Shown: positions 24,311 through 38,194 of the stretch, one piece after another | Numbering within the stretch: the first letter of the stretch is position 1 | Layout: every line of letters begins with the position of its first letter | NCBI GenBank assembly: GCA_036417435.1 | Contig: JAZAQT010000670.1 | Location: 434,001 to 498,000, forward strand | Length of the DNA stretch: 64,000 nucleotides | From: Inia geoffrensis | Taxonomy: Eukaryota > Chordata > Mammalia > Artiodactyla > Iniidae | Reading direction: 5' to 3' | Position numbers and translations under genes: made by a program | Notes under the pieces: model-generated | Database searches by the model: none | What the model was told of the DNA's origin: nothing | Seen by the model: the letters and a program-made list of their open reading frames with translations, nothing else

Positions 24311-26045
24311 ATGGATATAGAAGTTGTGGTACATCCCTACAATGGAATATCACTCAACAATGAAATCCATGGCAACACACCAGTAGCAGCATAATGACAG
24401 GATTTAGTTATGATGATTCTAAGTGAAATAAGTCACACAGAAAAAGAAACATCATAAGATATCACTAATACCGGGAATGTAAACACGGCTACGCGTGAGC
24501 TGCATTTCAAAACAAAACAGAGTCTCACATTTACAAAAGAAACTTAGGCTTGCTTAAGGGTAAAGGAGAGTGCGGAGGCTGCATAAAACCAGAGGTTGAC
24601 ATTAGGACAGATACCATTCCATAAGCCAAATGTTTATTAGACAAGACCTACTCCTCGCTCAACCATATGGACTCAACGCCCCGTATTCAAAACCTAGGAA
24701 TATACCTGACTATGAAGAAAATTAAAACCCATACATTTATAGGTCTCCATAAGAAAATCATTTGTGTACAGCACCATACACACAGCAGTGTCAATAAGCT
24801 AAATACCCTTATAAAAATAAATTTGAAAAACAAAACACAAGGAATGTTAAATAGAGAGAAATTCTTAAATAAGTCCTTCAGGGCTTGTGAGGAATCTTGG
24901 ATTTACCACCTCTACATCCACAGCTGGGGGAGAGATAAGGCTGGACACTTGGGGCTGATACTATTGGTGAGGGAATGCAGACCCTTTGAGGTAATGGTGC
25001 ATGGTTCCCATTCCACGGGTCCCAAATCTCCACGTTTAAGGGATTTATCCTTCAGCTAAAATATGCATGGAAAACCCAGAGTATGGTCCACGAAGTGATC
25101 AGGCATAATTTCTAAAACTCATCGCCATTTTCGCCCCCTGATACTCGAGTTCGCCGTTCCAGATGCGATATTAACACTCTCCCCACTTGGAGAGTCAGTG
25201 CCTTTGACCTCTTGTTTGGCACAGTTTGCAATTTCTGTGGAAGATGAACAGGAATAAGGAGAACCAATGAGCGGCTAACTCGATGTGTTTGGACGGGCAC
25301 ATTGAACTCTGATTTCCCTACAGGAAGAAGAATTCACCAAAGGCTCAGCGGGCCATGCCGGAACGAGATTAGGGCCTGAAGCAATTCTTCGGGTTTTCGG
25401 TCAGCTCACAAGAAAGCGAGTTGAGAAAGGGAGATCTTTGGCACTGTAACTCACAATCCTGCAGAGTTCCAAATGACCCCTATCATCCAAAAATTTATTG
25501 AAGGAACGCTGTGAAGAGGACTTGAACGCGACGCAGAATTGCAGAAAACAGATATCAGGGGTTAGATAAGAATTGCTCTGAAAGCGTAGGAAAAGAGGCA
25601 GAAGTTCGACAGTGATGCACTTGGCCAAAAAGGGCGTATGCGTTTTTTCCTGAATATATTCAGGAAAAAACGCATACGCCCTTTTTGGCCAACCAAGCAA
25701 GCCTGCAATGGAAATCCGCACTACAAGAAGTCTCACTTCCCACCGATCCAAAGGGCCGTCCGAAAAAAGTGTAAAATCCAGAGAGTCAGGACAGGCCGTG
25801 GAGAACCGGCAGCCTTGTTATGCTGATGGGCGGGATGTAAATTGCCAACAGCCACTCTGGAAAAGTGGATGGTGTTTCCTGGAACAAAGAAAAAACCAAG
25901 CTAGAGAGCCTAGGGCACTTCCACTTATGGTGCTATAGATTCGGAAAATTTAAATGAAAAAGACACAGCCACACCAAAGTTTGGGGCTGCTCTGTGTACG
26001 GGATCCTTGACTATCGTACAACTTTAATAGCCCAGAAAGAGAAAA
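24311..26045 (+). repeat. Satellite monomer 15 (1,735 bp, haplotype h2 front)
   Basis: L1 part is h2; the rest resembles monomer 14 (GCAGAAG, 'aggggttag', 'ctacaagaag'). Private 'gactatcgtac' at the end. Confidence 0.97.
25621..25692. repeat. 72-bp palindrome, copy 15 (perfect)
   Basis: Both arms match fully. Confidence 0.98.
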
Positions 26046-27779
26046 ATGGATATAGAAGTTGTGGTACATCCCTACAATGGAATATCACTCAACAATGAAA
26101 TCCATGGCAACAGACCAGTAGCAGCATAATGACAGAATTTAGTTATGATGATTCTAAGTGAAATAAGTCACACAGAAAAAGAAACATCATAAGATATCAC
26201 TAATACCGGGAATGTAAACACGGCTACGCGTGAGCTGCATTTCAAAACAAAACAGAGTCTCACATTTACAAAAGAAACTTATGCTTGCTTAAGGGTAAAG
26301 GAGAGTGCGGAGGCTGCATAAAACCAGAGGTTGACATTAGGACAGATACCATTCCATAAGCCAAATGTTTATTAGACAAGACCTACTCCTCGCTCAACCA
26401 TATGGACTCAACGCCCCGTATTCAAAACCTAGGAATATACCTGACTATGAAGAAAATTAAAACCCATACATTTATAGGTCTCCATAAGAAAATCATTTGT
26501 GTACAGCACCATACACACAGCAGTGTCAATAAGCTAAATACCCTTATAAAAATAAATTGGAAAAACAAAACACAAGGAATGTTAAATAGAGAGAAATTCT
26601 TAAATAAGTCCTTCAGGGTTTGTGAGGAATCTTGGATTTACCACCTCTACTTCCACAGCTGGGGGAGAGATAAGGCTGGACACTGGGGCTGATACTATTG
26701 GTGAGGGAATGCAGACCCTTTGAGGTAACGGTGCATGGTTCCCATTGCACGGGTCCCAAGTCTCCACGTTTCAGGGATTTATCCTTCAGCTAAAATATGC
26801 ATGGAAAACCCAGAATATGGTCCACGAAGTGACCAGGCAAAATTTTAAAACTCATCACCATTTTCGCCCCCTGGTACTCGAGTTCGCCCTTCCAGATGCG
26901 ATATTAACATTCTCCCCACTTGGAGAGTCTGTGCCTTTGATCTCTTGTTTGGCACAGTTTGCAATTTCTGTGGAAGATGAACAGGAATAAGGAGAACCAA
27001 TGAGTGGCTAACTCGATGTGTTTGGACTGGCACATTGAACTCTGATTTCCCTACAGGAAGAAGAATTCACCAAAGGCTCAGCGGGCCATGCCGGAACGAG
27101 ATTAGGGCCTGAAGCAATTCTTCGGGTTTTCGGTCAGCTCACAAGAAAGCGAGTTGAGAAAAGGAGATCTTTGGCACTGTAACTCACAATCCTGCAGAGT
27201 TCCAAATGTCCCCTATCATCCAAAAATTTATTGAAGGAAGGCTGTGAAGAGGACTTGAACACGACGCAGAATTGCAGAAAACAGATATCAGGGGGTAGAT
27301 AAGAATTGCTCTGAAAGCGTAGGAAAAGAGGCAGCAGTTCGACAGTGATGCACTTGGCCAAAAAGGGCGTATGCGTTTTTTCCTGAATATATTCAGGAAA
27401 AAACGCATACGCCCTTTTTGGCCAACCAAGCAAGCCTGCAATGGAAATCCGCACTACAAGGAAGTCTCACTTCCCACCGATCCAAAGGGCCGTCCGAAAA
27501 AAGTGTAAAATCCAGAGAGGCAGGACAGGCCGTGGAGAACCGGCAGCCTTGTTATGCTGATGGGCGGGATGTAAATTGCCAACAGCCACTCTGGAGAAGT
27601 GGATGGTGTTTCCTGGAACAAAGAAAAAACCAAGCTAGAGAGCCTAGGGCACTTCCACTTATGGTGCTATAGATTCGGAAAATTTAAATGAAAAAGACAC
27701 AGCCACACCAAAGTTTGGGGCTGCTCTGTGTACGGGATCCTTGACTATGGTACAACTTTAATAGCCCAGAAAGAGAAAA
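26046..27779 (+). repeat. Satellite monomer 16 (1,734 bp, haplotype h2)
   Basis: h2 through about offset 950, then common type. Private 'gacagaattt', 'aaattggaaa' and 'gtttcaggg'. Confidence 0.97.
27354..27425. repeat. 72-bp palindrome, copy 16 (perfect)
   Basis: Both arms match fully. Confidence 0.98.
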
Positions 27780-29514
27780 ATGGATATAGAAGTTGTGGTA
27801 CATCCCTACAATGGAATATCACTCAACAATGAAATCAATGGCAACACACCAGTAGCAGCATAATGACAGGATTTAGTTATGATGATTCTAAGTGAAATAA
27901 GTCACACAGAAAAAGAAACATCATAAGATATCACTAATACCGGGAATGTAAACACGGCTACGTGTGAACTGCATTACAAAACACAACAGAGTCTCACATT
28001 TACAAAAGAAACTTATGCTTGCTTAAGGGGAAAGGAGAGTGGGGAGGCTGCATAAAACCAGAGGTTCATATTAGGACAGATACCATTCCATAAGCCAAAT
28101 ATATATTAGACAAGACCTACTCCTTGCTCAACGAAATGGACTCAACACCCCGTATTCAAAACCTAGGAATATGCCTGACTATGAAGAAAATTAAAACCCA
28201 TACATTTATAGGTCTCCATAAGAAAATCATTTGTGTACAGCACCATACACACAGCAGTGTCAATAAGCTAAATCCACTTATAAAAATAAATTTGAAAAAC
28301 AAAACACAAGGACTGTGAAATAGAGAGAAATTCTTAAATAAGTCCTTCAGGGCTTGTGAGGAATCTTGGATTTACCACTTCTACATCCACAGCTGGGGGA
28401 GAGATAAGGCTGGACACTTGGGGCTGATACTATTGGTGAGGGAATGCAGACCCTTTGAGGTAATGGTGAATGGTTCCCATTCCACGGGTCCCAAATCTCC
28501 ACGTTTAAGGGATTTATCCTTCAGCTAAAATATGCATGGAAACCCAGAATATGGTCCATGAAGTGATCAGGCATAATTTCTAAAACTCATCGCCATTTTC
28601 GCACCCTGGTACTCGAGTTCGCCGTTCCAGATGCGATATTAACATTCTCCCCACTTGGAGAGTCAGTGCCTTTGACCTCTTCTTTGGCACAGTTTGCAAT
28701 TTCTGTGGAAGATGAACAGGAATAAGGAGAACCAATGAGCGGTTAACTCGATGTGTTTGGACGGGCACATTGAACTCTGATTTCCCTACAGGAAGAAGAA
28801 TTCACCAAAGGCTCAGCGGGCCATGCCGGAACGAGATTAGGGCCTGAAGCAATTCTTCGGGTTTTCGGTCAGCTCACAAGAAAGCGAGTTGAGAAAAGGA
28901 GATCTTTGGCACTGTAACTCACAATCCTGCAGAGTTCCAAATGACCCCTATCATCCAAAAATTTATTGAAGGAAGGCTGTGAAGAGGACTTGAACGCGAC
29001 GCAGAATTGCAGAAAACAGATATCAGGGGGTAGATAAGAATTGCTCTGAAAGCGTAGGAAAAGAGGCAGCAGTTCGACAGTGATGCACTTGGCCAAAAAG
29101 GGCGTATGCGTTTTTTCCTGAATATATTCAGGAAAAAACGCATACGCCCTTTTTGGCCAACCAAGCAAGCCTGCAATGGAAATCCGCACTACAAGGAAGT
29201 CTCACTTCCCACCGATCCAAAGGGCCGTCCGAAAAAAGTGTAAAATCCAGAGAGGCAGGACAGGCCGTGGAGAACCGGCAGCCTTGTTATGCTGATGGGC
29301 GGGATGTAAATTGCCAACAGCCACTCTGGAGAAGTGGATGGTGTTTCCTGGAACAAAGAAAAAACCAAGCTAGAGAGCCTAGGGCACTTCCACTTATGGT
29401 GCTATAGATTCGGAAAATTTAAATGAAAAAGACACAGCCACACCAAAGTTTGGGGCTGCTCTGTGTACGGGATCCTTGACTATGGTACAACTTTAATAGC
29501 CCAGAAAGAGAAAA
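27780..29514 (+). repeat. Satellite monomer 17 (1,735 bp)
   Basis: h1 front; from 28166 it is the first copy of the monomer-sized duplication shared with monomer 18. Confidence 0.97.
29089..29160. repeat. 72-bp palindrome, copy 17 (perfect)
   Basis: Both arms match fully. Confidence 0.98.
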
Positions 29515-31249
29515 ATGGATATAGAAGTTGTGGTACATCCCTACAATGGAATATCACTCAACAATGAAATCCATGGCAACACAGCAGTAGCAGCATAATG
29601 AGAGGATTTAGTTATGATGATTCTAAGTGAAATAAGTCACACAGAAAAAGAAACATCATAAGATATCACTAATACCGGGAATGTAAACACGGCTACGCGT
29701 GAGCTGCATTTCAAAACAAAACAGAGTCTCACATTTACAAAAGAAACTTAGGCTTGCTTAAGGGTAAAGGAGAGTGCGGAGGCTGCATAAAACCAGAGGT
29801 TGACATTAGGACAGATACCATTCCATAAGCCAAATATATATTAGACAAGACCTACTCCTTGCTCAACCAAATGGACTCAACACCCAGTATTCAAAACCTT
29901 GGAATATGCCTGACTATGAAGAAAATTAAAACCCATACATTTATAGGTCTCCATAAGAAAATCATTTGTGTACAGCACCATACACACAGCAGTGTCAATA
30001 AGCTAAATCCACTTATAAAAATAAATTTGAAAAACAAAACACAAGGACTGTGAAATAGAGAGAAATTCTTAAATAAGTCCTTCAGGGCTTGTGAGGAATC
30101 TTGGATTTACCACTTCTACATCCACAGCTGGGGGAGAGATAAGGCTGGACACTTGGGGCTGATACTATTGGTGAGGGAATGCAGACCCTTTGAGGTAATG
30201 GTGAATGGTTCCCATTCCACGGGTCCCAAATCTCCACGTTTAAGGGATTTATCCTTCAGCTAAAATATGCATGGAAACCCAGAATATGGTCCATGAAGTG
30301 ATCAGGCATAATTTCTAAAACTCATCGCCATTTTCGCACCCTGGTACTCGAGTTCGCCGTTCCAGATGCGATATTAACATTCTCCCCACTTGGAGAGTCA
30401 GTGCCTTTGACCTCTTCTTTGGCACAGTTTGCAATTTCTGTGGAAGATGAACAGGAATAAGGAGAACCAATGAGCGGTTAACTCGATGTGTTTGGACGGG
30501 CACATTGAACTCTGATTTCCCTACAGGAAGAAGAATTCACCAAAGGCTCAGCGGGCCATGCCGGAACGAGATTAGGGCCTGAAGCAATTCTTCGGGTTTT
30601 CGGTCAGCTCACAAGAAAGCGAGTTGAGAAAAGGAGATCTTTGGCACTGTAACTCACAATCCTGCAGAGTTCCAAATGACCCCTATCATCCAAAAATTTA
30701 TTGAAGGAAGGCTGTGAAGAGGACTTGAACGCGACGCAGAATTGCAGAAAACAGATATCAGGGGGTAGATAAGAATTGCTCTGAAAGCGTAGGAAAAGAG
30801 GCAGCAGTTCGACAGTGATGCACTTGGCCAAAAAGGGCGTATGCGTTTTTTCCTGAATATATTCAGGAAAAAACGCATACGCCCTTTTTGGCCAACCAAG
30901 CAAGCCTGCAATGGAAATCCGCACTACAAGGAAGTCTCACTTCCCACCGATCCAAAGGGCCGTCCGAAAAAAGTGTAAAATCCAGAGAGGCAGGACAGGC
31001 CGTGGAGAACCGGCAGCCTTGTTATGCTGATGGGCGGGATGTAAATTGCCAACAGCCACTCTGGAGAAGTGGATGGTGTTTCCTGGAACAAAGAAAAAAC
31101 CAAGCTAGAGAGCCTAGGGCACTTCCACTTATGGTGCTATAGATTCGGAAAATTTAAATGAAAAAGACACAGCCACACCAAAGTTTGGGGCTGCTCTGTG
31201 TACGGGATCCTTGACTATGGTACAACTTTAATAGCCCAGAAAGAGAAAA
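29515..31249 (+). repeat. Satellite monomer 18 (1,735 bp, h2/h1 mosaic)
   Basis: The L1 part is h2 up to 'ttgacattagg' (~29803) and h1-like from 'aaatatatatt' (29836), so a switch lies between. The second half duplicates monomer 17. Confidence 0.97.
30824..30895. repeat. 72-bp palindrome, copy 18 (perfect)
   Basis: Both arms match fully. Confidence 0.98.
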
Positions 31250-32987
31250 ATGGATATAGAAGTTGTGGTACATCCCTACAATGGAATATCACTCAACAAT
31301 GAAATCCATGGCAACACAGCAGTAGCAGCATAATGAGAGGATTTAGTTATGATGATTCTAAGTGAAATAAGTCACACAGAAAAAGAAACATCATAAGATA
31401 TCACTAATACCGGGAATGTAAACACGGCTACGCGTGAGCTGCATTTCAAAACAAAACAGAGTCTCACATTTACAAAAGAAACTTAGGCTTGCTTAAGGGT
31501 AAAGGAGAGTGCGGAGGCTGCATAAAACCAGAGGTTGACATTAGGACAGATACCATTCCATAAGCCAAATGTTTATTAGACAAGACCTACTCCTCGCTCA
31601 ACCATATGGACTCAACGCCCCGTATTCAAAACCTAGGAATATACCTGACTATGAAGAAAATTAAAACCCATACATTTATAGGTCTCCATAAGAAAATCAT
31701 TTGTGTACAGCACCATACACACAGCAGTGTCAATAAGCTAAATCCCCTTATAAAAATAAATTTGAAAAACAAAACACAAGGACTGTGAAATAGAGAGAAA
31801 TTCTTAAATAAGTCCTTCAGGGCTTGTGAGGAATCTTGGATTTACCACCTCTACATCCACAGCTGGGGGAGAGATAAGGCTGGACACTTGGGGCTGATAG
31901 TATTGGTGAGGGAATGCAGACCCTTTGAGGTAATGGTGCATGGTTCCCATTCCACGGGTCCCAAATCTCCACGTTTAAGGGATTTATCCTTCAGCTAAAA
32001 TATGCATGGAAAACCCAGAATATGGTCCACGAAGTGACCAGGCAAAATTTTAAAACTCATCGCCATTTTCGCCACCTGATACTCGAGTTCGCCCTTCCAG
32101 ATGCGATATTAACATTCTCCTCACTTGGAGAGTCAGTGCCTTTGACCTCTTGTTTGGCACAGTTTGCAATTTCTGTGGAAGATGAACAGGAATAAGGAGA
32201 ACCAATGAGCGGCTAACTCGATGTGTTTGGACGGGCACATTGAACTCTGATTTCCCTACAGGAAGAAGAATTCACCAAAGGCTCAGCGGGCCATGCCGGA
32301 ACGAGATTAGGGCCTGAAGCAATTCTTCGGGTTTTCGGTCAGCTCACAAGAAAGCGAGTTGAGAAAAGGAGATCTTTGGCACTGTAACTCACAATCCTGC
32401 AGAGTTCCAAATGACCCCTATCATCCAAAAATTTATTGAAGGAAGGCTGTGAAGAGGACTTGAACGCGACGCAGAATTGCAGAAAACAGATATCAGGGGG
32501 TAGATAAGAATTGCTCTGAAAGCGTAGGAAAAGAGGCAGCAGCAGTTCGACAGTGATGCACTTGGCCAAAAAGGGCGTATGCGTTTTTTCCTGAATATAT
32601 TCAGGAAAAAACGCATACGCCCTTTTTGGCCAACCAAGCAAGCCTGCAATGGAAATACGCACTACAAGGAAGTCTCACTTCCCACCGATCCAAAGGGCCG
32701 TCCGAAAAAAGTGTAAAATCCAGAGAGGCAGGACAGGCCATGGAGAACCGGCAGCCTTGTTAAGCTGATGGGCGGGATGTAAATTGCCAACAGCCAATCT
32801 GGAGAAGTGGATGGTGTTTCCTGGAACAAAGAAAAAAACAAGGTACAGAGCCTAGGGCACTTCCACTTATGGTGCTATAGATTCGGAAAATTTAAATGAA
32901 AAAGACACAGCCACACCAAAGTTTGGGGCTGCTCTGTGTACGGGATCCTTGACTATGGTACAACTTTTATAGCCCAGAAAGAGAAAA
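31250..32987 (+). repeat. Satellite monomer 19 (1,738 bp, haplotype h2 front)
   Basis: The only copy that combines the GCAGCAGCAG triplet run with a perfect palindrome; elsewhere that run goes with the mismatched one. Confidence 0.97.
32562..32633. repeat. 72-bp palindrome, copy 19 (perfect)
   Basis: Perfect although preceded by the GCAGCAGCAG run of type A monomers. Confidence 0.98.
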
Positions 32988-34723
32988 ATGGATATAGAAG
33001 TTGTGGTACATCCCTACAATGGAATATCACTCAACAATGAAATCAATGGCAACAGACCAGTAGCAGCATAATGAGAGGATTTAGTTATGATGATTCTAAG
33101 TGAAATAAGTCACACAGAAAAAGAAACATCATAAGATATCACTAATACCGGGAATGTAAACACGGCTACGTGTGAACTGCATTACAAAACACAACAGTGT
33201 CTCACATTCACAAAAGAAACTTATGCTTGCTTAAGGGGAAAGGAGAGTGGGGAGGCTGCATAAAACCAGAGGTTCACATTAGGACAGATACCATTCCATA
33301 AGCCAAATATATATTAGACAAGACCTACTCCTTGCTCAACGAAATGGACTCAACACCCCGTATTCAAAACCTAGGAATATGCCTGACTATGAAAAAAATT
33401 AAAACCCATACATTTATAGGTCTCCATAAGAAAATCATTTGTGTACAGCACCATACACACAGCAGTGTCAATAAGCTAAATCCCCTTATAAAAATAAATT
33501 TGAAAAACAAAACACAAGGACTGTGAAATAGAGAGAAATTCTTAAATAAGTCCTTCAGGGCTTGTGAGGAATCTTGGATTTACCACCTCTACATCCACAG
33601 CTGGGGGAGAGATAAGGCTGGACACTTGGGGCTGATACTATTGGTGAGGGAATGCAGACCCTTTGAGGTAATGGTGCATGGTTCCCATTCCACGGGTCCC
33701 AAATCTCCACGTTTAAGGGATTTATCCTTCAGCTAAAATATGCATGGAAATCCCAGAATATGGTCCACGAAGTGATCAGGCATAATTTCTAAAACTCATC
33801 GCCATTTTCGCCCCCTGATACTCGAGTTCGCCGTTCCAGATGCGATATTAACATTCTCCCCACTTGGAGAGTCAGTGTCTTTGACCTCTTGTTTGGCACA
33901 GTTTGCAATTTCTGTGGAAGATGAACAGGAATAAGGAGAACCAATGAGCGGCTAACTCGATGTGTTTGGACGGGCACATTGAACTCTGATTTCCCTACAG
34001 GAAGAAGAATTCACCAAAGGCTCAGCGGGCCATGCCGGAACGAGATTAGGGCCTGAAGCAATTCTTCGGGTTTTCGGTCAGCTCACAAGAAAGCGAGTTG
34101 AGAAAAGGAGATCTTTGGCACTGTAACTCACAATCCTGCAGAGTTCCAAATGACCCCTATCATCCAAAAATTTATTGAAGGAAGGCTGTGAAGAGGACTT
34201 GAACGCGACGCAGAATTGCAGAAAACAGATATCAGGGGGTAGATAAGAATTGCTCTGAAATCGTAGGAAAAGAGGCAGCAGTTCGACAGTGATGCACTTG
34301 GCCAAAAAGGGCGTATGCGTTTTTTCCTGAATATATTCAGGAAAAAACGCATACGCCCTTTTTGGCCAACCAAGCAAGCCTGCAATGGAAATACGCACTA
34401 CAAGGAAGTCTCACTTCCCACCGATCCAAAGGGCCGTCCGAAAAAAGTGTAAAATCCAGAGAGGCAGGACAGGCCGTGGAGAACCGGCAGCCTTGTTATG
34501 CTGATGGGCGGGATGTAAATTGCCAACAGCCACTCTGGAGAAGTGGATGGTGTTTCCTGGAACAAAGAAAAAAACAACTTAGAGAGCCTAGGGCACTTCC
34601 ACTTATGGTGCTATAGATTCGGAAAATTTAAATGAAAAAGACACAGCCACACCAAAGTTTGGGGCTGCTCTGTGTACGGGATCCTTGACTATGGTACAAC
34701 TTTTATAGCCCAGAAAGAGAAAA
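32988..34723 (+). repeat. Satellite monomer 20 (1,736 bp)
   Basis: h1. Private 'tgaaaaaaatt' in the L1 part, 'gaaatcgtagg' before the palindrome, and 'aaaacaacttag' near the end. Confidence 0.97.
34298..34369. repeat. 72-bp palindrome, copy 20 (perfect)
   Basis: Both arms match fully. Confidence 0.98.
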
Positions 34724-36459
34724 ATGGATATAGAAGTTGTGGTACATCCCTACAATGGAATATCACTCAACAATGAAATCAATGGCAACACACCAGTAGC
34801 AGCATAATGAGAGGATTTAGTTATGATGATTCTAAGTGAAATAAGTCACACGGAAAAAGAAACATCATAAGATATCACTAATACCGGGAATGTAAACACG
34901 GCTACGTGTGAACTGCATTACAAAACACAACAGAGTCTCACATTTACAAAAGAAACTTATGCTTGCTTAAGGGGAAAGGAGAGTGGGGAGGCTTCATAAA
35001 ACCAGAGGTTCACATTAGGACAGATACCATTCCATAAGCCAAATATATATTAGACAAGACCTACTCCTTGCTCAACCAAATGGACTCAACACCCAGTATT
35101 CAAAACCTTGGAATATGCCTGACTATGAAGAAAATTAAAACCCATACATTTATAGGTCTCCATAAGAAAATAATTTGTGTACAGCACCATAAACACAGCA
35201 GTGTCAATAAGCTAAATCCCCTTATAAAAATAAATTTGAAAAACAAAACACAAGGACTGTGAAATAGAGAGAAATTCTTAAATAAGTCCTTCAGGGCTTG
35301 TGAGGATTCTTGGATTTACCACCTCTACATCCACAGCTGGGGGAGAGATAAGGCTGGACACTTGGGGCTGATACTATTGGTGAGGGAATGCAGACCCTTT
35401 GAGGTAATGGTGCATGGTTCCCATTCCACGGGTCCCAAATCTCCACGTTTAAGGGATTTATCCTTCAGCTAAAATATGCATGGAAAACCCAGAATATGAT
35501 CCACGAAGTGATCAGGCATAATTTCTAACACTCATCGCCATTTTCGCCCCCTGATACTCGAGTTCGCCGTTCCAGATGCGATATTAACATTCTCCCAACT
35601 TGGAGAGTCAGTGCCTTTGACCTCTTCTTTGGCACAGTTTGAAATTTCTGTGGAAGATGAACAGGAATAAGGAGAACCAATGAGCGGCTAACTCGATGTG
35701 TTTGGACGGGCACATTGAACTCTGATTTCCCTACAGGAAGAAGAATTCACCAAAGGTTCAGCGGGCCATGGCGGAACGAGATTAGGGCCTGAAGCAATTC
35801 TTCGGGTTTTCGGTCAGCTCACAAGAAAGCGAGTTGAGAAAAGGAGATCTTTGGCACTGTAACTCACAATCCTGCAGAGTTCCAAATGACCCCTATCATC
35901 CAAAAATTTATTGAAGGAAGGCTGTGAAGAGGACTTGAACGCAACGCAGAATTGCAGAAAACAGATATAAGGGGGTAGATAAGAATTGCTCTGAAAGCGT
36001 AGGAAAAGAGGCAGCAGTTCGACAGTGATGCACTTGGCCAAAAAGGGCGTATGCGTTTTTTCCTGAATATATTCAGGAAAAAACGCATACGCCCTTTTTG
36101 GCCAGCCAAGCAAGCCTGCAATGGAAATCCGCACTACAAGGAAGTCTCACTTCCCACCGATCCAAAGGGCCGTCCGAAAAAAGTGTAAAATCCAGAGAGG
36201 CAGGACAGGCCGTGGAGAACCGGCAGCCTTGTTATGCTGATGGGCGGGATGTAAATTGCCAACAGCCACTCTGGAGAAGTGGATGGTGTTTCCTGGAACA
36301 AAGAAAAAACCAAGCTAGAGAGCCTAGGGCACTTCCACTTATGGTGCTATAGATTCGGAAAATTTAAATGAAAAAGACACAGCCACACCAAAGTTTGGGG
36401 CTGCTCTGTGTACGGGATCCTTGACTATGGTACAACTTTAATAGCCCAGAAAGAGAAAA
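34724..36459 (+). repeat. Satellite monomer 21 (1,736 bp)
   Basis: h1. Many private changes: 'ccataaacac', 'gtttgaaatttc', 'aggttcagc', 'catggcgg', 'atataaggg'. A G at 36105 breaks the outermost pair of the palindrome. Confidence 0.97.
36034..36105. repeat. 72-bp palindrome, copy 21 (outermost pair broken)
   Basis: G at 36105 replaces the last A; the inner 70 bp are perfect. Confidence 0.98.
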
Positions 36460-38194
36460 ATGGATATAGAAGTTGTGGTACATCCCTACAATGGAATATC
36501 ACTCAACAATGAAATCCATGGCAACAGACCAGTAGCAGCATAATGAGAGGATTTAGTTATGATGATTCTAAGTGAAATAAGTCACACAGAAAAAGAAACA
36601 TCATAAGATATCACTAATACCGGGAATGTAAACACGGCTACGCGTGAGCTGCATTTCAAAACAAAACAGAGTCTCACATTTACAAAAGAAACTTAGGCTT
36701 GCTTAAGGGTAAAGGAGAGTGCGGAGGCTGCATAAAACCAGAGGTTGACATTAGGACAGATACCATTCCATAAGCCAAATGTTTATTAGACAAGACCTAC
36801 TCCTCGCTCAACCATATGGACTCAACGCCCCGTATTCAAAACCTAGGAATATACCTGACTATGAAGAAAATTAATACCCATACATTTATAGGTCTCCATA
36901 AGAAAATCATTTGTGTACAGCACCATACACACAGCAGTGTCAATAAGCTAAATCCCCTTATAAAAATAAATTTGAAAAACAAAACACAAGGACTGTGAAA
37001 TAGAGAGAAATTCTTAAATAAGTCCTTCAGGGCTTGTGAGGAATCTTGGATTTACCACCTCTACATCCACAGCTGGGGGAGAGATAAGGCTGGACACTTG
37101 GGGCTGATACTATTGGTGAGGGAATGCAGACCCTTTGAGGTAATGGTGCATGGTTCCCATTCCACGGGTCCCAAATCTCCACGTTTAAGGGATTTATCCT
37201 TCAGCTAAAATATGCATGGAAAACCCAGAATATGGTCCACGAAGTGATCAGGCATAATTTCTAACACTCATCGCCATTTTCGCCCCCTGATACTCGAGTT
37301 CGCCGTTCCAGATGCGATATTAACATTCTCCCAACTTGGAGACTCAGTGCCTTTGACCTCTTCTTTGGCACAGTTTGCAATTTCTGTGGAAGATGAACAG
37401 GAATAAGGAGAACCAATGAGCGGCTAACTCGATGTGTTTGGACGGGCACATTGAACTCTGATTTCCCTACAGGAAGAAGAATTCACCAAAGGCTCAGCGG
37501 GCCATGCCGGAACGAGATTAGGGCCTGAAGCAATTCTTCGGGTTTTCGGTCAGCTCACAAGAAAGAGAGTTGAGAAAGGGAGATCTTTGGCACTGTAACT
37601 CACAATCCTGCAGAGTTCCAAATGACCCCTATCATCCAAAAATTTATTGAAGGAACGCTGTGAAGAGGACTTGAACGCGACGCAGAATTGCAGAAAACAG
37701 ATATCAGGGGTTAGATAAGAATTGCTCTGAAAGCGTAGGAAAAGAGGCAGCAGTTCGACAGTGATGCACTTGGCCAAAAAGGGCGTATGCGTTTTTTCCT
37801 GAATATATTCAGGAAAAAACGCATACGCCCTTTTTGGCCAACCAAGCAAGCCTGCAATGGAAATCCGCACTACAAGAAGTCTCACTTCCCACCGATCCAA
37901 AGGGCCGTCCGAAAAAAGTTTAAAATCCAGAGAGGCAGGACAGGCCATGGAGAACCGGCAGCCTTGTTATGCTGATGGGCGGGATGTAAATTGCCAACAG
38001 CCAATCTGGAGAAGTGGATGGTGTTTCCTGGAACAAAGAAAAAAACAAGGTAGAGAGCCTAGGGCACTTCCACTTATGGTGCTATAGATTCGGAAAATTT
38101 AAATGAAAAAGACACAGCCACACCAAAGTTTGGGGCTGCTCTGTGTACGGGATCCTTGACTATGGTACAACTTTTATAGCCCAGAAAGAGAAAA
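36460..38194 (+). repeat. Satellite monomer 22 (1,735 bp, haplotype h2 front)
   Basis: First member of the 22/23 duplication; private 'aattaataccc' in the L1 part. Confidence 0.97.
37770..37841. repeat. 72-bp palindrome, copy 22 (perfect)
   Basis: Both arms match fully. Confidence 0.98.

Larger units (their letters stand above)
28166..31570 (+). repeat. Single-monomer tandem duplication, 1,735-bp period (monomers 17-19)
   Basis: 28166-29835 appears to match 29901-31570. Shared private changes: 'ccacttctacatc', 'tggtgaatgg', a 1-bp loss in 'ggaaacccag', 'gtccatgaag' and 'cgcaccctgg'. The duplicated unit starts and ends inside monomers, so the exchange was out of phase with my monomer start. 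Confidence 0.85.
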
